DNA from: Ficedula albicollis
Lineage: Eukaryota > Chordata > Aves > Passeriformes > Muscicapidae
DNA length: 64,000 nt
Reading direction: 5' to 3'
Assembly (NCBI RefSeq): GCF_000247815.1
Contig: NC_021681.1
Location: 22,886,789 to 22,950,788 of the forward strand
Shown: positions 29,901-45,011 of the stretch, piece after piece
Layout: each line of letters opens with the position of its first letter
Position numbering within the stretch: position 1 is the stretch's first letter
Made by a program: the position numbers and the translations under genes
Notes under the pieces: model-generated
Told to the model about the DNA's origin: nothing
Databases searched by the model: none
What the model saw: only the letters and a program-made list of their open reading frames with translations

Positions 29901-32291
29901 GTTTGGCAGGGTGACATTTTATTAGCTCTGAAGGCGTTTTGGATCCCACGTCAATGGGATATTATTTTAAACCACAGAAATGAAGTTTAAATAACTTGGG
30001 GCATGGCTGAGCTGTAGGAAGGTGAGAGGATTGAAGCCCAAAGTGATGCTGTTGACTCGCAGAGGTGCCAGGGCTGAGGTTGGGATGGCGCATCAGCCCC
30101 AGAGAAAATTTCTTTCCTTTTGCCCCTTCCCCTTAATGTGCCTTTAATTCACATTTTTATGGTTAAATGTATATTGTGCTGAGGTTACAGGTCTAGTTGG
30201 TGGTTTATAAATTAGGCTAATTAACATCACAATAGTACTTTCTGAGTGTGGGAGTGTGTTTGTGGGTGGATATGTGCGTGTGTGCAGACAAGAGTGCTCC
30301 TTGGAAAGAGAAACAGGATTAAAGCGTCTGCGGGAATTGTAAATTTATTGTGTAAATAGCTTTATGATTTGTTGTGTGTTTGGATTAATGCAATATATAT
30401 CCATTTTAAACATTGATCTTTAAGCAAGTAATGTAATAAATCTGAATATTCCTTCAAATTACTGTTTACACTGGCTGTGCTATAGATTAAAAGAGACAGT
30501 TGCCTTTATAAATTTAGTTGTAGGGTACACGGGTGTGTATAAATACTTCTGTTTCCAATTATACCAAACAATGATGATAAACTGTAGTGAGTTGTCTGGA
30601 CAATTGTACACAGCCTGAGTCATGAGAGGGATGATGCTGGGCAGTGACTGATGCACACATGGCACAGGGGGTGGGGGGAGCTATTGTTTGGGCCAGGAAA
30701 TGTGTAAATAGTCACCTAGAATAAATTCTATGAAAGTATTGAAATGAAGACACAGTTCCTTCCCAGCTGTAATGCTTCTAAAAGCGGGAACTGTGCCAGC
30801 TCACCCAAATATGGTTGTTTTTTTATTTAAAGAAATTTTAATGGTTTGTAGAAGGTGTTCAGGAAAATTAGTTAGGTACCCTTGGCATTCAGTTACTTTT
30901 GGTTTTCCATATCCAAGGCTGCTGCTGGTGCTGGTTTTCATGCTCTGTATTATTCATCAGACTTAATTTGACAGCTGGGCAGCATCTCAGAAGGGATAGT
31001 GGTTATCATTGTGAACCCTTAAAAATGTATTTCTATTGAACACTGTGGCAATAAAAACAGAGTTAAGACAAGCCAGAGTTCATAGGCATAGAAGTGCATT
31101 TAAGGAAATAAATTCATGGGCTTAGCTTTAATTTTGGTCTTCAAAGAGAAATTCTGTGGCCACCAGGATCTCTCTGAAGAGACAACTGACCCTCAGGCAG
31201 TAGCCAGGGTGGTCTGTGCTCAAGGGGCAAGTCTCTTCCTAGGCAGGTTCTTCCCCTCCTGGTTCACTGGGCAGCTGTGCCACAGCTGGGGGATGTGGCT
31301 GCCTGGCTTGTCCTGGTTTGGATCAGCATGTTTAGAGTGGTACAAAAACTGAGGCAACCGCTTGGTCTTGCTGCAGATGTCCCACGGTGACATCTTAAGT
31401 GCTCAAAGTCAGCTTCCAAACAATCCACCTAAAAAATGTTCCTTCTTCGTACAAGGCAGGGAACAGTTTTGTGTTGTCTATAAGCAAAAAAAAACCCCAA
31501 AAATCAAAAGGCCCAACCAAAAAAAACCCCAAAAAGAAATGAAAAACAAGAACAAAAAAATTGTTTTCTGAAAAGTTTGGTTTTCCACAACTCAGGGGAA
31601 GTGTGGCTGGGTTCTCTTACACCAAATCCTTACACCAGATGAATGCTGGAGAAGAGCTGACCCATCTGGCAGCACCTGGGGAGGGGATGCCCTTGTCATA
31701 TTGATGGGTTACACTGATGAGAGCTGTCCAGACCTTAAATTAATCAAATGATGCAGTTTTAAAACTCAGGAAGGAGTGATCACAATTTGGCCCTCTCCTT
31801 TCTTTTTCCTTTGTTATCCCTCCTCTTTCACATTATTATTTCTAAGAGCAACAAAAAGAAAAAGTGATCATGATAAATTATAGGAAGCTGGCAGCAGCGG
31901 TAATTAACAGGTAATTATCAATAAACAATTTAACCACAAAAACTTGGATCCCACCTATCACTTGTCAACAATAAAGTCATGGAGGCTCCACAGGCCACTG
32001 GACAAACAGTCCACGGGGAGCAGGGCTGGTGCTGTTAGTGCAAATAAACAACTCTGTGCCGGGAGGCTAAACAAAAGCACAGCTCAGAGGGGCTGCAGGG
32101 AAGCAGGAAGAAAAGGCTCCCTCGGCAGAGAGAAACAACAAAAACCCAACAGTAGTTACAGTTTGAGGGGCCAACCTCAAGCTGCTCGCAGTTTATTGCA
32201 GTCCCAAGTAAGTATCCCATAAACAGCAGTCAAAACCCAATGTTTGGCGTCTTAAAAAAAAAAAATCTCTTTGGAAGTGGGAAAAGAAAAG
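26999..32291. other. Unique non-coding sequence
   Basis: No gene is recognised in 5.3 kb. There is a TG-rich stretch at 30241-30292 and an A-rich low-complexity stretch at 31482-31562. A perfect 8-bp inverted repeat with a 3-nt spacer lies at 29844-29862. Two blocks, 30160-30450 and 31820-31935, are AT-rich and crowded with TAATTA-type cores without being simple repeats, so they are candidates for conserved non-coding elements. Open frames are short and featureless. Confidence 0.55.
31482..31562 (+). repeat. A-rich low-complexity tract
   Basis: About 80 bp of A runs broken by short C and G groups. It is low complexity and not attributable to a particular retroelement. Confidence 0.8.
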
Positions 32292-33424
32292 GGATTTTGG
32301 GGGAGGTGAGAGCTGGAGGGAGGGAAAACATTGTTATGTCAACTGGTTGACTACAATGGATGCCTGGCTGTGCTGTGTCCAGCTCCACTCTCTGCTTTTG
32401 TGATAGGAGGTGAGAGCAGGTGTGTGGGGTGAGCAGGTGTGTGCCAAAGGGTCCCTCAGATGTGCATGCAGATGTGCTCAGCCAACTGTCCTTCCATCCT
32501 CTCCCTTGGGAATCAGGAGAGGATTTTTAGGTGACTTCCAATAGGACAAATCCATCCCCTTCTTAATGTGCAAGCAGGGTTGATTTTTTTCTTTTTTTTT
32601 GTAGCTTAAATATGACCACAAGGAGCTGGGAGGAACGGCAGCCCTAGTTCACACCACTCTTTGCTAGCAATCTTCATCTTGCATTCCTACATAGGGATTA
32701 AGGCCAATTTTCCACTGAAGGGAGTCAGACAAGGATAGCAGAATGAATTGAGAATATATTGAACATGGAGAAAGTTTTCTGTGGGTGACTGTAACATCAC
32801 AAACTAATGCAATGAAATTTAAGAGCTTGGATTTGGGGGTTTTACAAATTGATATCAGAGACTTTGGTAGAAATGCTCTACTTAAATGTTAACTTTTATG
32901 TTAAATGCTTGACATGAAGCAATCTTTAATTTTGCACTCAATCAGACATATCCTGGCACCCTCCTGGAATTAATGTATTTAGAGAGTGATGATGGGTTAA
33001 TGTGGAGCCTTTGTTGTCTTCCACTCCATGAAAGCCCCCAGTCTGTGCTGACAATCACATCTCATCTCTGCTGACAAGCTCCCTATCAGCCCCAGCACAC
33101 CTACCCCACAGACCTGCTGCCCAGCCACTTCTGAGCCTGCCTTAGATGCTGCAATGGGTCTGCCTGGTTTTCCTTTAGATTGTCCAGTACCTGCTGTTTT
33201 TTCCTGAGGTTCTTCAGTCGCTGCTGCATTTTCTGAGATTTTCTTAGATTTTCTTAATTCCGATTTTTTTGGAGAATCCTAGATCTTCTAACAAACCCTC
33301 ATGCTGTGTCCCCCGGTAACTTAAAAGTAATTAAGCAAAAAGTAACGATTTTGGACATCTATCATTTAATTTGAAATTACATATGGATTTAATGGAGGGG
33401 GAGGAAATAGTGCTTTGAGAGATT

Positions 33425-33450
33425 AGTTCTTAAATTTTGATTTAAGAACT
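33425..33450. repeat. Perfect hairpin, 11-bp arms, 4-nt loop
   Basis: AGTTCTTAAAT and ATTTAAGAACT are exact reverse complements around a TTTG loop. The same hairpin is at 35898-35923 in the second copy. It may be a DNA palindrome bound by a dimeric factor or a transcribed stem, and no transcript is evident from sequence. Confidence 0.9.
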
Positions 33451-33602
33451 GAGTTATTAGCTGAAATAATATGAAGCGAGGCTGCTTTTTTGACCTTTCT
33501 AAAGTCTAGCCTAGTCAATTATTACAGCAGAGCAGGGAACCAGAGAACAGCTTTGAATCAGTCAGACCCAAACTGATTTAAGTTTGCATGGGGTCGAATA
33601 AG

Positions 33603-33626
33603 ACATTAGTTAAAAATAACTAATGT
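33603..33626. repeat. Perfect hairpin, 10-bp arms, 4-nt loop
   Basis: ACATTAGTTA and TAACTAATGT are exact reverse complements around AAAA. It lies about 150 bp downstream of the previous hairpin and recurs at 36076-36099 in copy 2. The TAACTAAT half contains homeodomain-like cores. Confidence 0.9.
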
Positions 33627-33876
33627 ATTCTTTGACCTCCATAATGAGAAAGGACATTTACAGGTTTTTCACTATACATCTGATCCTGTTTATTTCGTTT
33701 TGTGATTTAAAGATTTAAAGATTGTGACTTAAAGACATTCTTATAGGGGTCTAGATAATGCAATTATTATTTTTTTTTAAGTTTCCTGCTCCAAGTATTC
33801 TTTCAGTTGTGCATTTTGTCCATCAGTTTATATCATGGTTATATTTTGAGGCAAGATTGAATAAGAAAGGCAACTT

Positions 33877-36347
<2,471 letters not shown>

Positions 36348-36663
36348 CACGGATCCCAGTGCTGGTAGGAGCAGGATCACTTCCACCTCCCTATAACCTG
36401 CCTTAAGAGAAAAACCCAGGTTAGGGCTGATAAATCTGATTTATCATTGTTTTCCAAATGGAATTAGGCAGGAACTAGGGCTAGGAAACTCCTTCCCTCT
36501 GAGACCTTAAATATCTGGCCCTTCTCCTGGTCTCTGTTGAGGTGAGAGGGGAACCTAACTCACAACCCTGCAAGCTGGGGAGGCAGATAAGGTCCCTGTC
36601 CAGTAGAGAGAAATATTTTTGCCAAGTATTGGTTAAAAAGGGAAAAAATAAAAAATTAAGTAC

Positions 36664-36664
<1 letters not shown>
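36348..36664. other. Unique non-coding sequence
   Basis: No gene or named repeat. It becomes A-rich before the poly-A tract. Confidence 0.55.

Positions 36665-36697
<33 letters not shown>
36665..36697 (+). repeat. Poly-A tract, 33 nt
   Basis: An uninterrupted run of 33 A followed by about 75 bp of purine-rich sequence (GGAAAG-type words to about 36772). No retroposed gene or SINE body is recognisable upstream, and I find no clear target-site duplication. Confidence 0.92.
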
Positions 36698-36704
<7 letters not shown>

Positions 36705-37543
36705 GTGGAGACAAGTGTGTGGAGAAAGGAGAAGGAAGAAAGAGGGAAAGAAAGAGGAAAGGAGGAGCATTGATGGCAAAGCAAACTCAACCTAGAAAGT
36801 TTTTCACGAGTTGAAAAGGTCCCAACTTTGTCTTGAGGCTTCACCTCTTCCTGAGAATAAGGAGAGAAAACAAAAGTTGTTTCAGTTTTTTAATGCAGAT
36901 ATGTCTCATTTCTGCAGCCAGGTAATTCTCACTGTGCTGCCAGACCATGCTTCTCTGGTTTGGCCATTCGGTGTGCGAAGGCTTGGCAGCCCTGATCTAT
37001 GCCTCTGCCTTTTTTTTGTGCTGCATAACCTGAGAAGATGCCTTTAGAACTGGTTCCTTCGGTGCTGAGAAGGAAACATTAGTATGTCAAGTTTGCAGAG
37101 AGTTTAAAATAGGCCAGCTGGCTGCTCGGAGTGCACAGCTTGAAACGGTCACTTCCATTTTCGGCTGAGCAGCGCTGCCGTCAGGAGGAGCATTGATTAA
37201 ATTGACCACAGTCCAAGGCTGGTAGAGAGCATAACACGAAGTGACTTCTCCCCAGAGCAAGCAGAAGATTTGTGATGTACACAGGGATAGAGTATGATCT
37301 TTTTTTTCCCCCTCTGTACTTCAGTGTTTATTTTAAAATACTATTTTTTCATAACAAAAGAAGCCTGAGCTTTTACCATCAAGTTTGCTCAACAATTTAG
37401 GTTATATTTCATTGCTTGCACCCAGCTTCACACATAAATGTTTAGCAATATAGATAGCCTGTGTCCTCCTAAGCTTTCAGTAATACAGTTTTCAGGAATA
37501 AAGTCTCCTCATATGAGAAAGGTTTTGTGAGATTAACAAATGC
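36698..37543. other. Purine-rich then unique non-coding sequence
   Basis: After the purine-rich start, the block at 37130-37240 contains five CpGs and an ATTGATTAAATTGACC-type stretch in a CpG-poor setting, a weak candidate regulatory element. No gene is recognised. Confidence 0.5.
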
Positions 37544-37667
37544 CATAGAATGATGGAATATTTTGGGTTGGAAAGGACCTTAAAGATCATCTAATCTCCC
37601 ACTAGACATCTTCCACTATACCAGGTTGCTCAGAGCCCTATCCAACCTGGCCCTGAACAATTCCAGG
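37544..37667 (-). mobile_element. CR1 LINE 3'-end fragment, minus orientation
   Basis: Read on the plus strand it starts CATAGAATGATGGAAT, the complement of the CR1 octamer tail. Next come GGTTGGAAAGGACCTTAAAG, a CTTCCACTATACCAGGTTGC-like stretch, and CCAACCTGGCCCTGAACA, all in the order expected for the reverse complement of an avian CR1 3' end. It is about 124 bp, 5'-truncated near 37667, with no coding region. The last ~25 bp beyond it may be degenerate CR1, but I cannot support that. Confidence 0.92.
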
Positions 37668-40600
37668 CTTTGTTTCACTGAGGACAAAGTTCCCACACTT
37701 ACTTCTATTTAGTCAAAATGCTTCCATGTTATTTTCTTTCCTTATCTCCAGTGAATCCTTTCAAAGGGAGGTATCCCAGACAATGGAAATGAATGAGTAA
37801 GGAATTTATCTGCAAAATCTGTTAGTCTCATTGCCTCTGTGCGGCACCTTAGAGCAGCAAGACCCCAAACCAGGAAGGCTTTAGACCCCTCATGTCCCAT
37901 AGAAAATCCCTGAGGAATGCAGGGTTTTTACCACATTAAAAAAAAAATCAGAAAGATGTTGTAAAGAAAGATATATTATCAGTGTAACAATACCGAAGGA
38001 AGGGGGGGAACTGTATGGGGTAAACGCCCTCCCATGTGCTCCAGGAGCATCCCTGTGGGTGGAGGACACCCACCAAGAGCTGGAGATGTCTGATAATCCT
38101 TTCTCATGGGGGTAAAAGATGGTCCCAGGGCTTCCTCCAGCCCTGCAGCAGAGCAAAACTGCTGAGTGAGGTGGGATAGTGGCCACTCCGGCTAATGAGC
38201 ATGTCTTCATGATTTCCCCCTACTTTGCACATGAAATACTATTTCTTATTTATAGTTATCCCCCAAATCCAACTAAATTACTGTGTTTCTTCCTGCTCCC
38301 TCTTTGCACATTGGTTCTGGTTTGGGTTTTATTTTTATTTTCAGTTATGTTTGTAAGGCTCTCCCACAGCCTGAGAACAAGGGGGTGCTTTGGAAGCACA
38401 ACACCTTAGCACTTACTGTGGATAGATCAGTAATCTTTTATAATCAGAAATAGGTATAATTGTGTGTCTCTGGCAAAGGAGCTTAACTGTCAAAGGATTA
38501 AGCCACATCCTGATCAATGCAAGTGCCTTCCTAGAAAACAGGCAGGGAAAGATTTCCTGTAGTTAGCAGCAATGAGGGAGAGGAACTTTAAAAACAACTT
38601 TCTATTTGATAACTACAGAAATCTAGCTAAGTCTTAGGGATTTAGCCAGGGAACATATTGGTTCCAGCAGACTATGGTAAAGTTAATTAAGGATGATTAA
38701 TGGAGCATTTTCCTTCCAATGATATCTGTGACAGAACAAAGCTGTCTGAGGCTTGTCAAGCAGAATTTGAGTTGAATGAGTATTTATGTGATCAAATCTG
38801 AAGGGCTGCCTCTTGACAGAGCAAGGATTCATCAATCAATTGCGCTGGCTTGCAGTGGTGGGAAATTGGTCTATCAGCATAGCTCTGCTCCCATCCCCCA
38901 TTTTTTCATTCAATCATCCCTCAGGCTACAATGCATCTTTAGCTTTTACCTCTGACCACCTTAAGGGCTATCAGAGAAAAGTAAAAGCAAGAGCTAAAAC
39001 ATCTATTATAGTGGTTATTTCTCAGCTGTACTCATACAATTGATTTCTTTTAAGTAAAGGCCTGGGCACTGTAAAGCGATACAAGCCTGTTCAATGAATT
39101 AATTGGTTTTAATAGAAGTTTAGCTTTGAGCCTGGAGAATATATAGTGCTCTCTTGCTAGAAAGTCCCCTATTAGGGAAACCACCTGCACAAAAGGCCCC
39201 AGTCCTCTCTTAATCCCACTGCCCTCATCATAATCACTTCATTTTAAAAGGCAAGATCCTTAATTTAAAAGAAAGGGGCACCACGTGTGCTCCAGTTTCT
39301 GTGAATTTTGTCGTGCGTCAGTTCCTGCATTTGCCTTTGGCTTGCCCTTGCAGCCTTGGGACATAAGTCATGCCAGGATTTGGGCAGAGGAATGATGCCA
39401 TTGTGGATATACCAATGTCTTTGTTTAATGAATGCCTCAGCTGCTTTCACTTCTGTAGGGATTAAAAGGAACTAACCACAAATGATGTAAAATCGCGTCT
39501 CATGGAAAACTCAGAGGAAAATAAGTCTTAGCCCTACTCTGAATAAAATCAGGGCAGGTATATTTATGACAGGAGGCACAGGTTTCTAACGCAGCTCATA
39601 GATGGTTTTTTGTTTAACTGCTGTGTGCTCAAGCTTTGTTCTTCTGGACACTCACCAAGCAAAATACACAAGTGGTATTTAAAGCTGAAACACCAAGATT
39701 GTCATCTCCATCATCAGCCCCATAAAATGCCATCATTAGACATCTGACCTACATTAGCCATCTACTGTTCAGTAATTTAAATTGACCATCAGTTCAGAAA
39801 GAGCAGTGTCTCCTGGGGGCAATTCACCCATTTTCTAGACATCTAGGGAGGATGATGAGGGTTGCACTCAAGAAGTCTGATCTCTCTCTAAGGGGAACTT
39901 GGACTTTATACCCACCTTTGAAATGTGTAAAGCTTCCAGTAAAAATAAAATCCCTGAGAGTAGATTACTTTCTTTGGTGCAGTTGTAAACTCAGTGGCAT
40001 GTATCCCTCATTGGATTTGCACACTAATCTTCCTTCTTAAGTTACTGGTAGAAATCAGGTTCCTAGGACTTTTATGAATTGGAAAATTGAAGTTCTGTCT
40101 GGTAATAATTTTGAGGTTTGGTACCTGCCTCAGCTAGGCCAGCTATAAATAAGGGAGGTTAAATACAAGACTTCACTTTTTCTCCCAGACTTGTGCACTT
40201 TGCACAAAGAAGCACAGAGGAGAACACCAGCATGCCTTGACCTATGGAAAAATGGCTCAGTCATGAGTTGTCTTTACTTTGTAATACAGGTTTCCATGTA
40301 GGACTATTCCCCTGAGTATCAATAACTTCCCTGTGTATACAAATTTTATATAAATCCAAAGAGGTCTCTAAATGCAAATATGTCCTTTAGGCCTTATTAG
40401 TTGTCCCAATATGATTATTGTTGAGAGCATTTCTTTCCATGGGTAGAGAATACTATTTCATATGTGCAAGCAAGCTTGGAAACCGAATGTCTAAATATTT
40501 AACCAAGGTTATTTCAAAGAATTTCATTATTTATCTTCTTTATGATTTATACTATCACATTCTCTGTCTGTAGTTGTGGTTTATCATAAGCAACCCATCT

Positions 40601-43600
40601 GCTGTAACAGCCAAATTGGAACATTCATATAAGATGCGTTCCGATATCATAAACATGACAAAAGATAGATTACATTTAGTCTTTCTCCATGTTTAACCAG
40701 TTTAATTTGTTTCCTATGCAGAAGAGGCTCTAAATTTACTTAATATATGTTAGCACTTAGGAACACAGTAAGGAACATGACTAGGGTCTTAACCTATTCG
40801 TAAATAAATGGGAAGCTTCCTGTCTGAGTAAAAGAAAGAGAGAGAATTTATGTCAAACAATCAGGAATTTAATACATAGTGCTCTATTAGGATGTCCAGT
40901 TTGTGTACATACTCTTAAGGCATGATTACGAATAACTTCACTTCTTATAAACAATGTGACTGAAGAAATTACTCACAGATACAACAAAAAGGGAAAGAAA
41001 GGTAGGAAGTTTTAGCTGCAGCCAATAAAGGAATTACTTTCCCTGAAAAGGTTAAAAACTCGGGCATTTATTTTTGTTGCCATAATATTTGTCTTTGCAG
41101 GTTTAGCTTTCTTAAGAATCCCAAAGAAGATGCTGCGTCGGGAAGGATTTTAGTGACCTGGGTTCAAAGTCATATCATAGATCCAACATTTTCTCCGACA
41201 GCTTTGGTTTTAAAGTAACCCTAATGCTGGACCAAACCTGTGAAGTGAAGTGACTGTCCACATTTATATCACTCTGGAGAGAGCTTTTAGTGATTACAGG
41301 GTTGATCCAGCAAGTTGTTGAATGCCTTCAACTTGTGTCGGCTTCAGTGGAAGCCAAGGGTGCTCAGTGCACGGGTGAGAGTGCTCAGCACCCTCAGGAC
41401 CTGGCCCAATGGGGTTTTTCACATCCAAAGGTCAAGTAGAGGGCTTTGCATTTCAAGCTATAGAGTCACTCTTTTTCTCTCTTAAGGTAAAAACCACGTG
41501 GTTGGAGAGTGTGTGATTAACTGTTAAGGAAACCATGTCTATAATGATATATAAAGGTGTTGCTTTCAAAAGTTGTGTTTGGGTTTCTTCGGAGGTGTTA
41601 AATATATGGTGGTCCAACACCATGCAATTCATGAATGCTAAGAATAAATATAAGCTTATTTCTGTGATGGTGATTTACTACGGAGCAATTTTGAGCAAAT
41701 ATATTCACATTATAGGATATGAATACAAATCAAACATAACTGAGCTGGTCTTTATGAGAATGAAGTGTCAGTACATTTGAAAATATGTGTAACGCCAAAC
41801 TTTAATCATTTTACCAGCACGTTAATATTCCAGTTGATTATTCTGTGTTCCTCCTGAATGTTTAAGGTTTTGCTACTGATTTGTCTGCTGCAAGCTTTGT
41901 CCAACTTCCAGGGCTATCTGGCACTCAGACTCTCCCAGTTTGGGATACTACTGGTCTGATTCAGTTTGATAAAAGCCCTTGCCTCCAAAGAACATTAACA
42001 CAGTAGAGTATAGAGAAAGGGAAAAATAATGGTGGAACTAACAAGTTCCATCTGGGCCTTCAGCAGCATCAGATTGGCTTTCATTGCACCTCTTCTCCAG
42101 GAAATGTGATTTTCCTGGAATGCAGATCCAAAGGTGAGACTCCATCTTCATGTTTGTGCACGAAGTATTTTATACAATCTCGGCACCAGGAAAAATAATG
42201 GGGCTCTTATTGCAGTGACATTACACTTGCTCGGGTAGGAAGGTGGCACTGAGCTTGCTCATATTACTTGAATTCATTACTCTTCTATGTGTACAAAATT
42301 TAAGGAATTACTTTTTTCACTCTTTACTCAAACGTTTACGGGACTTTGCCACAGTTACAGAAGAAGCCAGAAGATCTGGGTGGGGAATAAAGGGCACAGA
42401 GATGGTTTCTGCTTTAGGATCTTTCAATCCATGAGAACATTAATGGATGCATATAAGAGAGGAGGAAACCCAGAACCTGTCATCTTGACAGCTGCAGCAT
42501 ACCAGGAGATTAATCCTTATGAATTCAAAGAGGAATTTGAAGGAGAGTTGGGAGGAAACTGTTGAAATATCTTTGGGGGTGTTTGCAGGGAAAGCCTCCT
42601 CTGGAGGGCAGGGCTGGAGAAAATGCAGCATTTCAAGGGTGGCCTCTGCAGTCTGTAATAGGAGGGGGAATTGACATTGTGTCCCTACATGGGGATGGCA
42701 CACACACCAAAGTGCTCTGAAAGTGAAGTTTGTACTTGAGGTGATGCATCAGAGAATGAGGGGTAGAAGAGCTTATAGATAGAAGAGAGACATTTCAGGG
42801 AAAAGTAGTGGAATAAAGAAAGAGCAGCAATTTTTTCTGTGATCTTGGTAGTTCTGGTCGAAATGCAACTACTGAGGATTTTTAAAAATTCTGTATAGCC
42901 AAAAAATGTATTAGTAATTAAAATTATGGTGACAGTGCTAAAAACAGCTATGTCCTACAGGACCTTTTGAAAGATGGACAGATCAACAGAAATGAAGCAG
43001 AAAGAAAGGAGGAACTATCTGGGAAGGCAGGAGTAAATCATGACCACAAACCCCTGGCTGTCTGGTGCTGTTTATCCCAGCCTTGCTCTGCTTCCCTGGC
43101 TGATAACACAGCCCACCATACACCCGGGCATTGTTCTGACACTGAAAGATGAAGCGGATTTTTACGAGCCGTAACCCTCCACCACGCTTTCCCTCACAAC
43201 ACCTACTGCCTCACTCTGCTCCCTTGATCCCACTTTCCTTCCCCCAAAACCAGTGTGTTTATTGGGACCAGTGCAATGGAAATTCCACTTACTGTTTATA
43301 TCTTAGGTTTCTCTTCCCTTCCTATATTTCCCTGGGAATTGGGGCTGTATGGATTCTTGCTCCACACCCATGGCTTTGTCTTTGCCTTTTTTTTTTCTGA
43401 ATAATTTTCCCCAACTGCATTTCCATGGAGCAGCTGTTTGTGTTTAAAAACCACCTGCACAAGTAGTTCTGTTTTCAGTGGAAGAAAATGTTGCTTGTAA
43501 AAGGAAAAAGCCCTAAGGTGTTGGAGTTTGCTGGGAGTTTTAATTCAATGCGTATTTTTTCCTACTGATTGATGACTGTTCGAAGTGCAACTTTAGCCCT

Positions 43601-43728
43601 TGATAACTAATGAAACTGGGTGGTACTAACAGTCACCGTCTGGCACAGTGATGTGTAGTTAAACTGAGCCCCTTTGAGGAAGGAGATTGGGTTTTGACCC
43701 AGCAGGAAAATCCTAGATCTGTAATTTT
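37668..43728. other. Unique non-coding sequence
   Basis: No gene is recognised in 6 kb. It is AT-rich throughout with scattered TAATTA cores. The open frame at 42287-42565 ends in an acidic, polar 40-codon stretch that looks superficially protein-like but matches no domain I know and has no clear splice context. A short pyrimidine-rich patch lies at about 43180-43250. Confidence 0.55.
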
Positions 43729-45011
43729 AGCGGAGGAGAGAGTGAGAGATGGTGAAAGAGAAGCAGCATCTTCATAGAGAGTGAAACTGCTGTGCAAAAG
43801 GCTGAATTCTTGCATGGTTGGGCAAGGAAAGAAAATAAGAAAATGGGACATATGCAGAACACAAGATCTCCTAGGAAAGGAGGATGGGCACCAGGGGAAA
43901 ATCTCACCTTCGTTTAAAACTCGTGGGAATTTTGGGGACTTTTTCTCAAGGGCTCCTGAAGTATAATGGGGAGCGATAACATTATTTCCCAGCCATGGCT
44001 AATCTCGAGGAGTTGAGGCTTATGTTACACTCCTGTATTGTGCTGGGTGTTTGTGAAGCCATCAAGTGCAGCCAGAAGTGGTCCTGAGCCCAGCCCAGCC
44101 CCGGGGAAAGCCCTGTTTGCTCTCTCCAGGGGCCCTCCTTGGCCTTTCTCCTGCTGCTCCGAAAGCCCTCCCACCTCTTACTCCTCTTCAATTCTCCTTG
44201 CTATGGCATGATTTTACTTTAATTTCTTTCCAAGTGGTATTAATTCTTTAATTCCCAAAGAGCCAGCTGGACTGAGTACCCGAATCCTCCCCAGTTTCCC
44301 AAAAAGCTCCTGTGTGCTTGGTGCTGCCTCTGCTTGGCAGTGTGGGATGCTCACAGGAGAAGTAACCACTTCAGGCCAACAGCAAATGGCAGCAAATTCT
44401 GGCTTTCAGCCCTAGTTGAGGCCATTAGATGATGATTTCTTGCTGCAAAGCCGGCACCAAACCTCTGCTGACCAGGGCTATAGTAGAAGGTCATTTTTTT
44501 GGGTCCCATCCCAGATGATGGAAACAGTAGCAGTGAGAGTGGTAGCAAGCGAAGAAATAAATTCTACCAGGGTTTGAAGAGCTTTACATTATTAACAGAT
44601 ACCTAGATATATTTATATATATTTTCAGATGTATTTAGGACTTAATGAGTATACTTGTTCATTCTGCCATCAATCCCATCCAAACTGAAGAAATTGCCAG
44701 AAGCCAAGCTAGCTGTGTGTCTCAGGAAAAAGACTTCTGGAGCATAAAAAACTGATTCCTGCCTCCACGGCATCCCAGCCTTCCCTTGTCCCTACCTGCA
44801 GCTTTGCTGTCCATAGGCAGAAGTGACTGTCCTCCAGCTGAGATTTGGGTGGGATGGTAGAGCCTTCTTCATGCCAGCCAGACTCCTTTGCAGTAAACTG
44901 GAGAAATTGGAGAGGTCTTGGCATACCATGGCTTGTAAAGGTCTTGTAAATGGCTCGTGCAAAAAAATTTCCAAATGGAAAGAGTACTGTGCCTTAAATT
45001 TGATAGGAAAG
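43729..45011 (+). repeat. 1.28-kb direct tandem duplication, copy 1 (1283 bp)
   Basis: Followed directly by copy 2. The junctions share the five bases AGCGG, found at 43729, 45012 and 46293. No gene lies inside. A few differences from copy 2 are visible: CCGAAAGC vs CCTAACGC near 44159, ACTTTAAT vs ACTCTAAT near 44217, a T-run/GGG change near 44497 that alters length by two, and AATCCCAT vs AATTCCAT near 44672. Small open frames on both strands are carried along in duplicate and are not genes. Confidence 0.95.

Larger units (their letters stand above)
32292..33874 (+). repeat. 1583-bp direct duplication, copy 1
   Basis: This segment recurs at 34765-36347 with a constant offset of 2473 bp at both ends. 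I see about four substitutions and two compensating one-base indels between the copies, roughly the level of allelic variation. The sequence is otherwise unique and non-coding. It contains TAAT-rich blocks and two perfect hairpins (33425-33450 and 33603-33626). Copy 1 breaks off at 33874, three bases before the C run, whereas copy 2 continues into ordinary sequence. This strongly suggests that two contig ends or two haplotypes were joined through a filled gap. Confidence 0.95.

Noticed and set aside
36665..36772. Processed pseudogene or SINE ending in the 33-nt poly-A
   Set aside because: No source transcript, promoter boxes or target-site duplication could be recognised on either side.
42287..42565. 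Open frame ending with an acidic, protein-like 40-residue stretch
   Set aside because: It matches no family I know, the upstream half looks random, and no clear acceptor or donor pair frames it.
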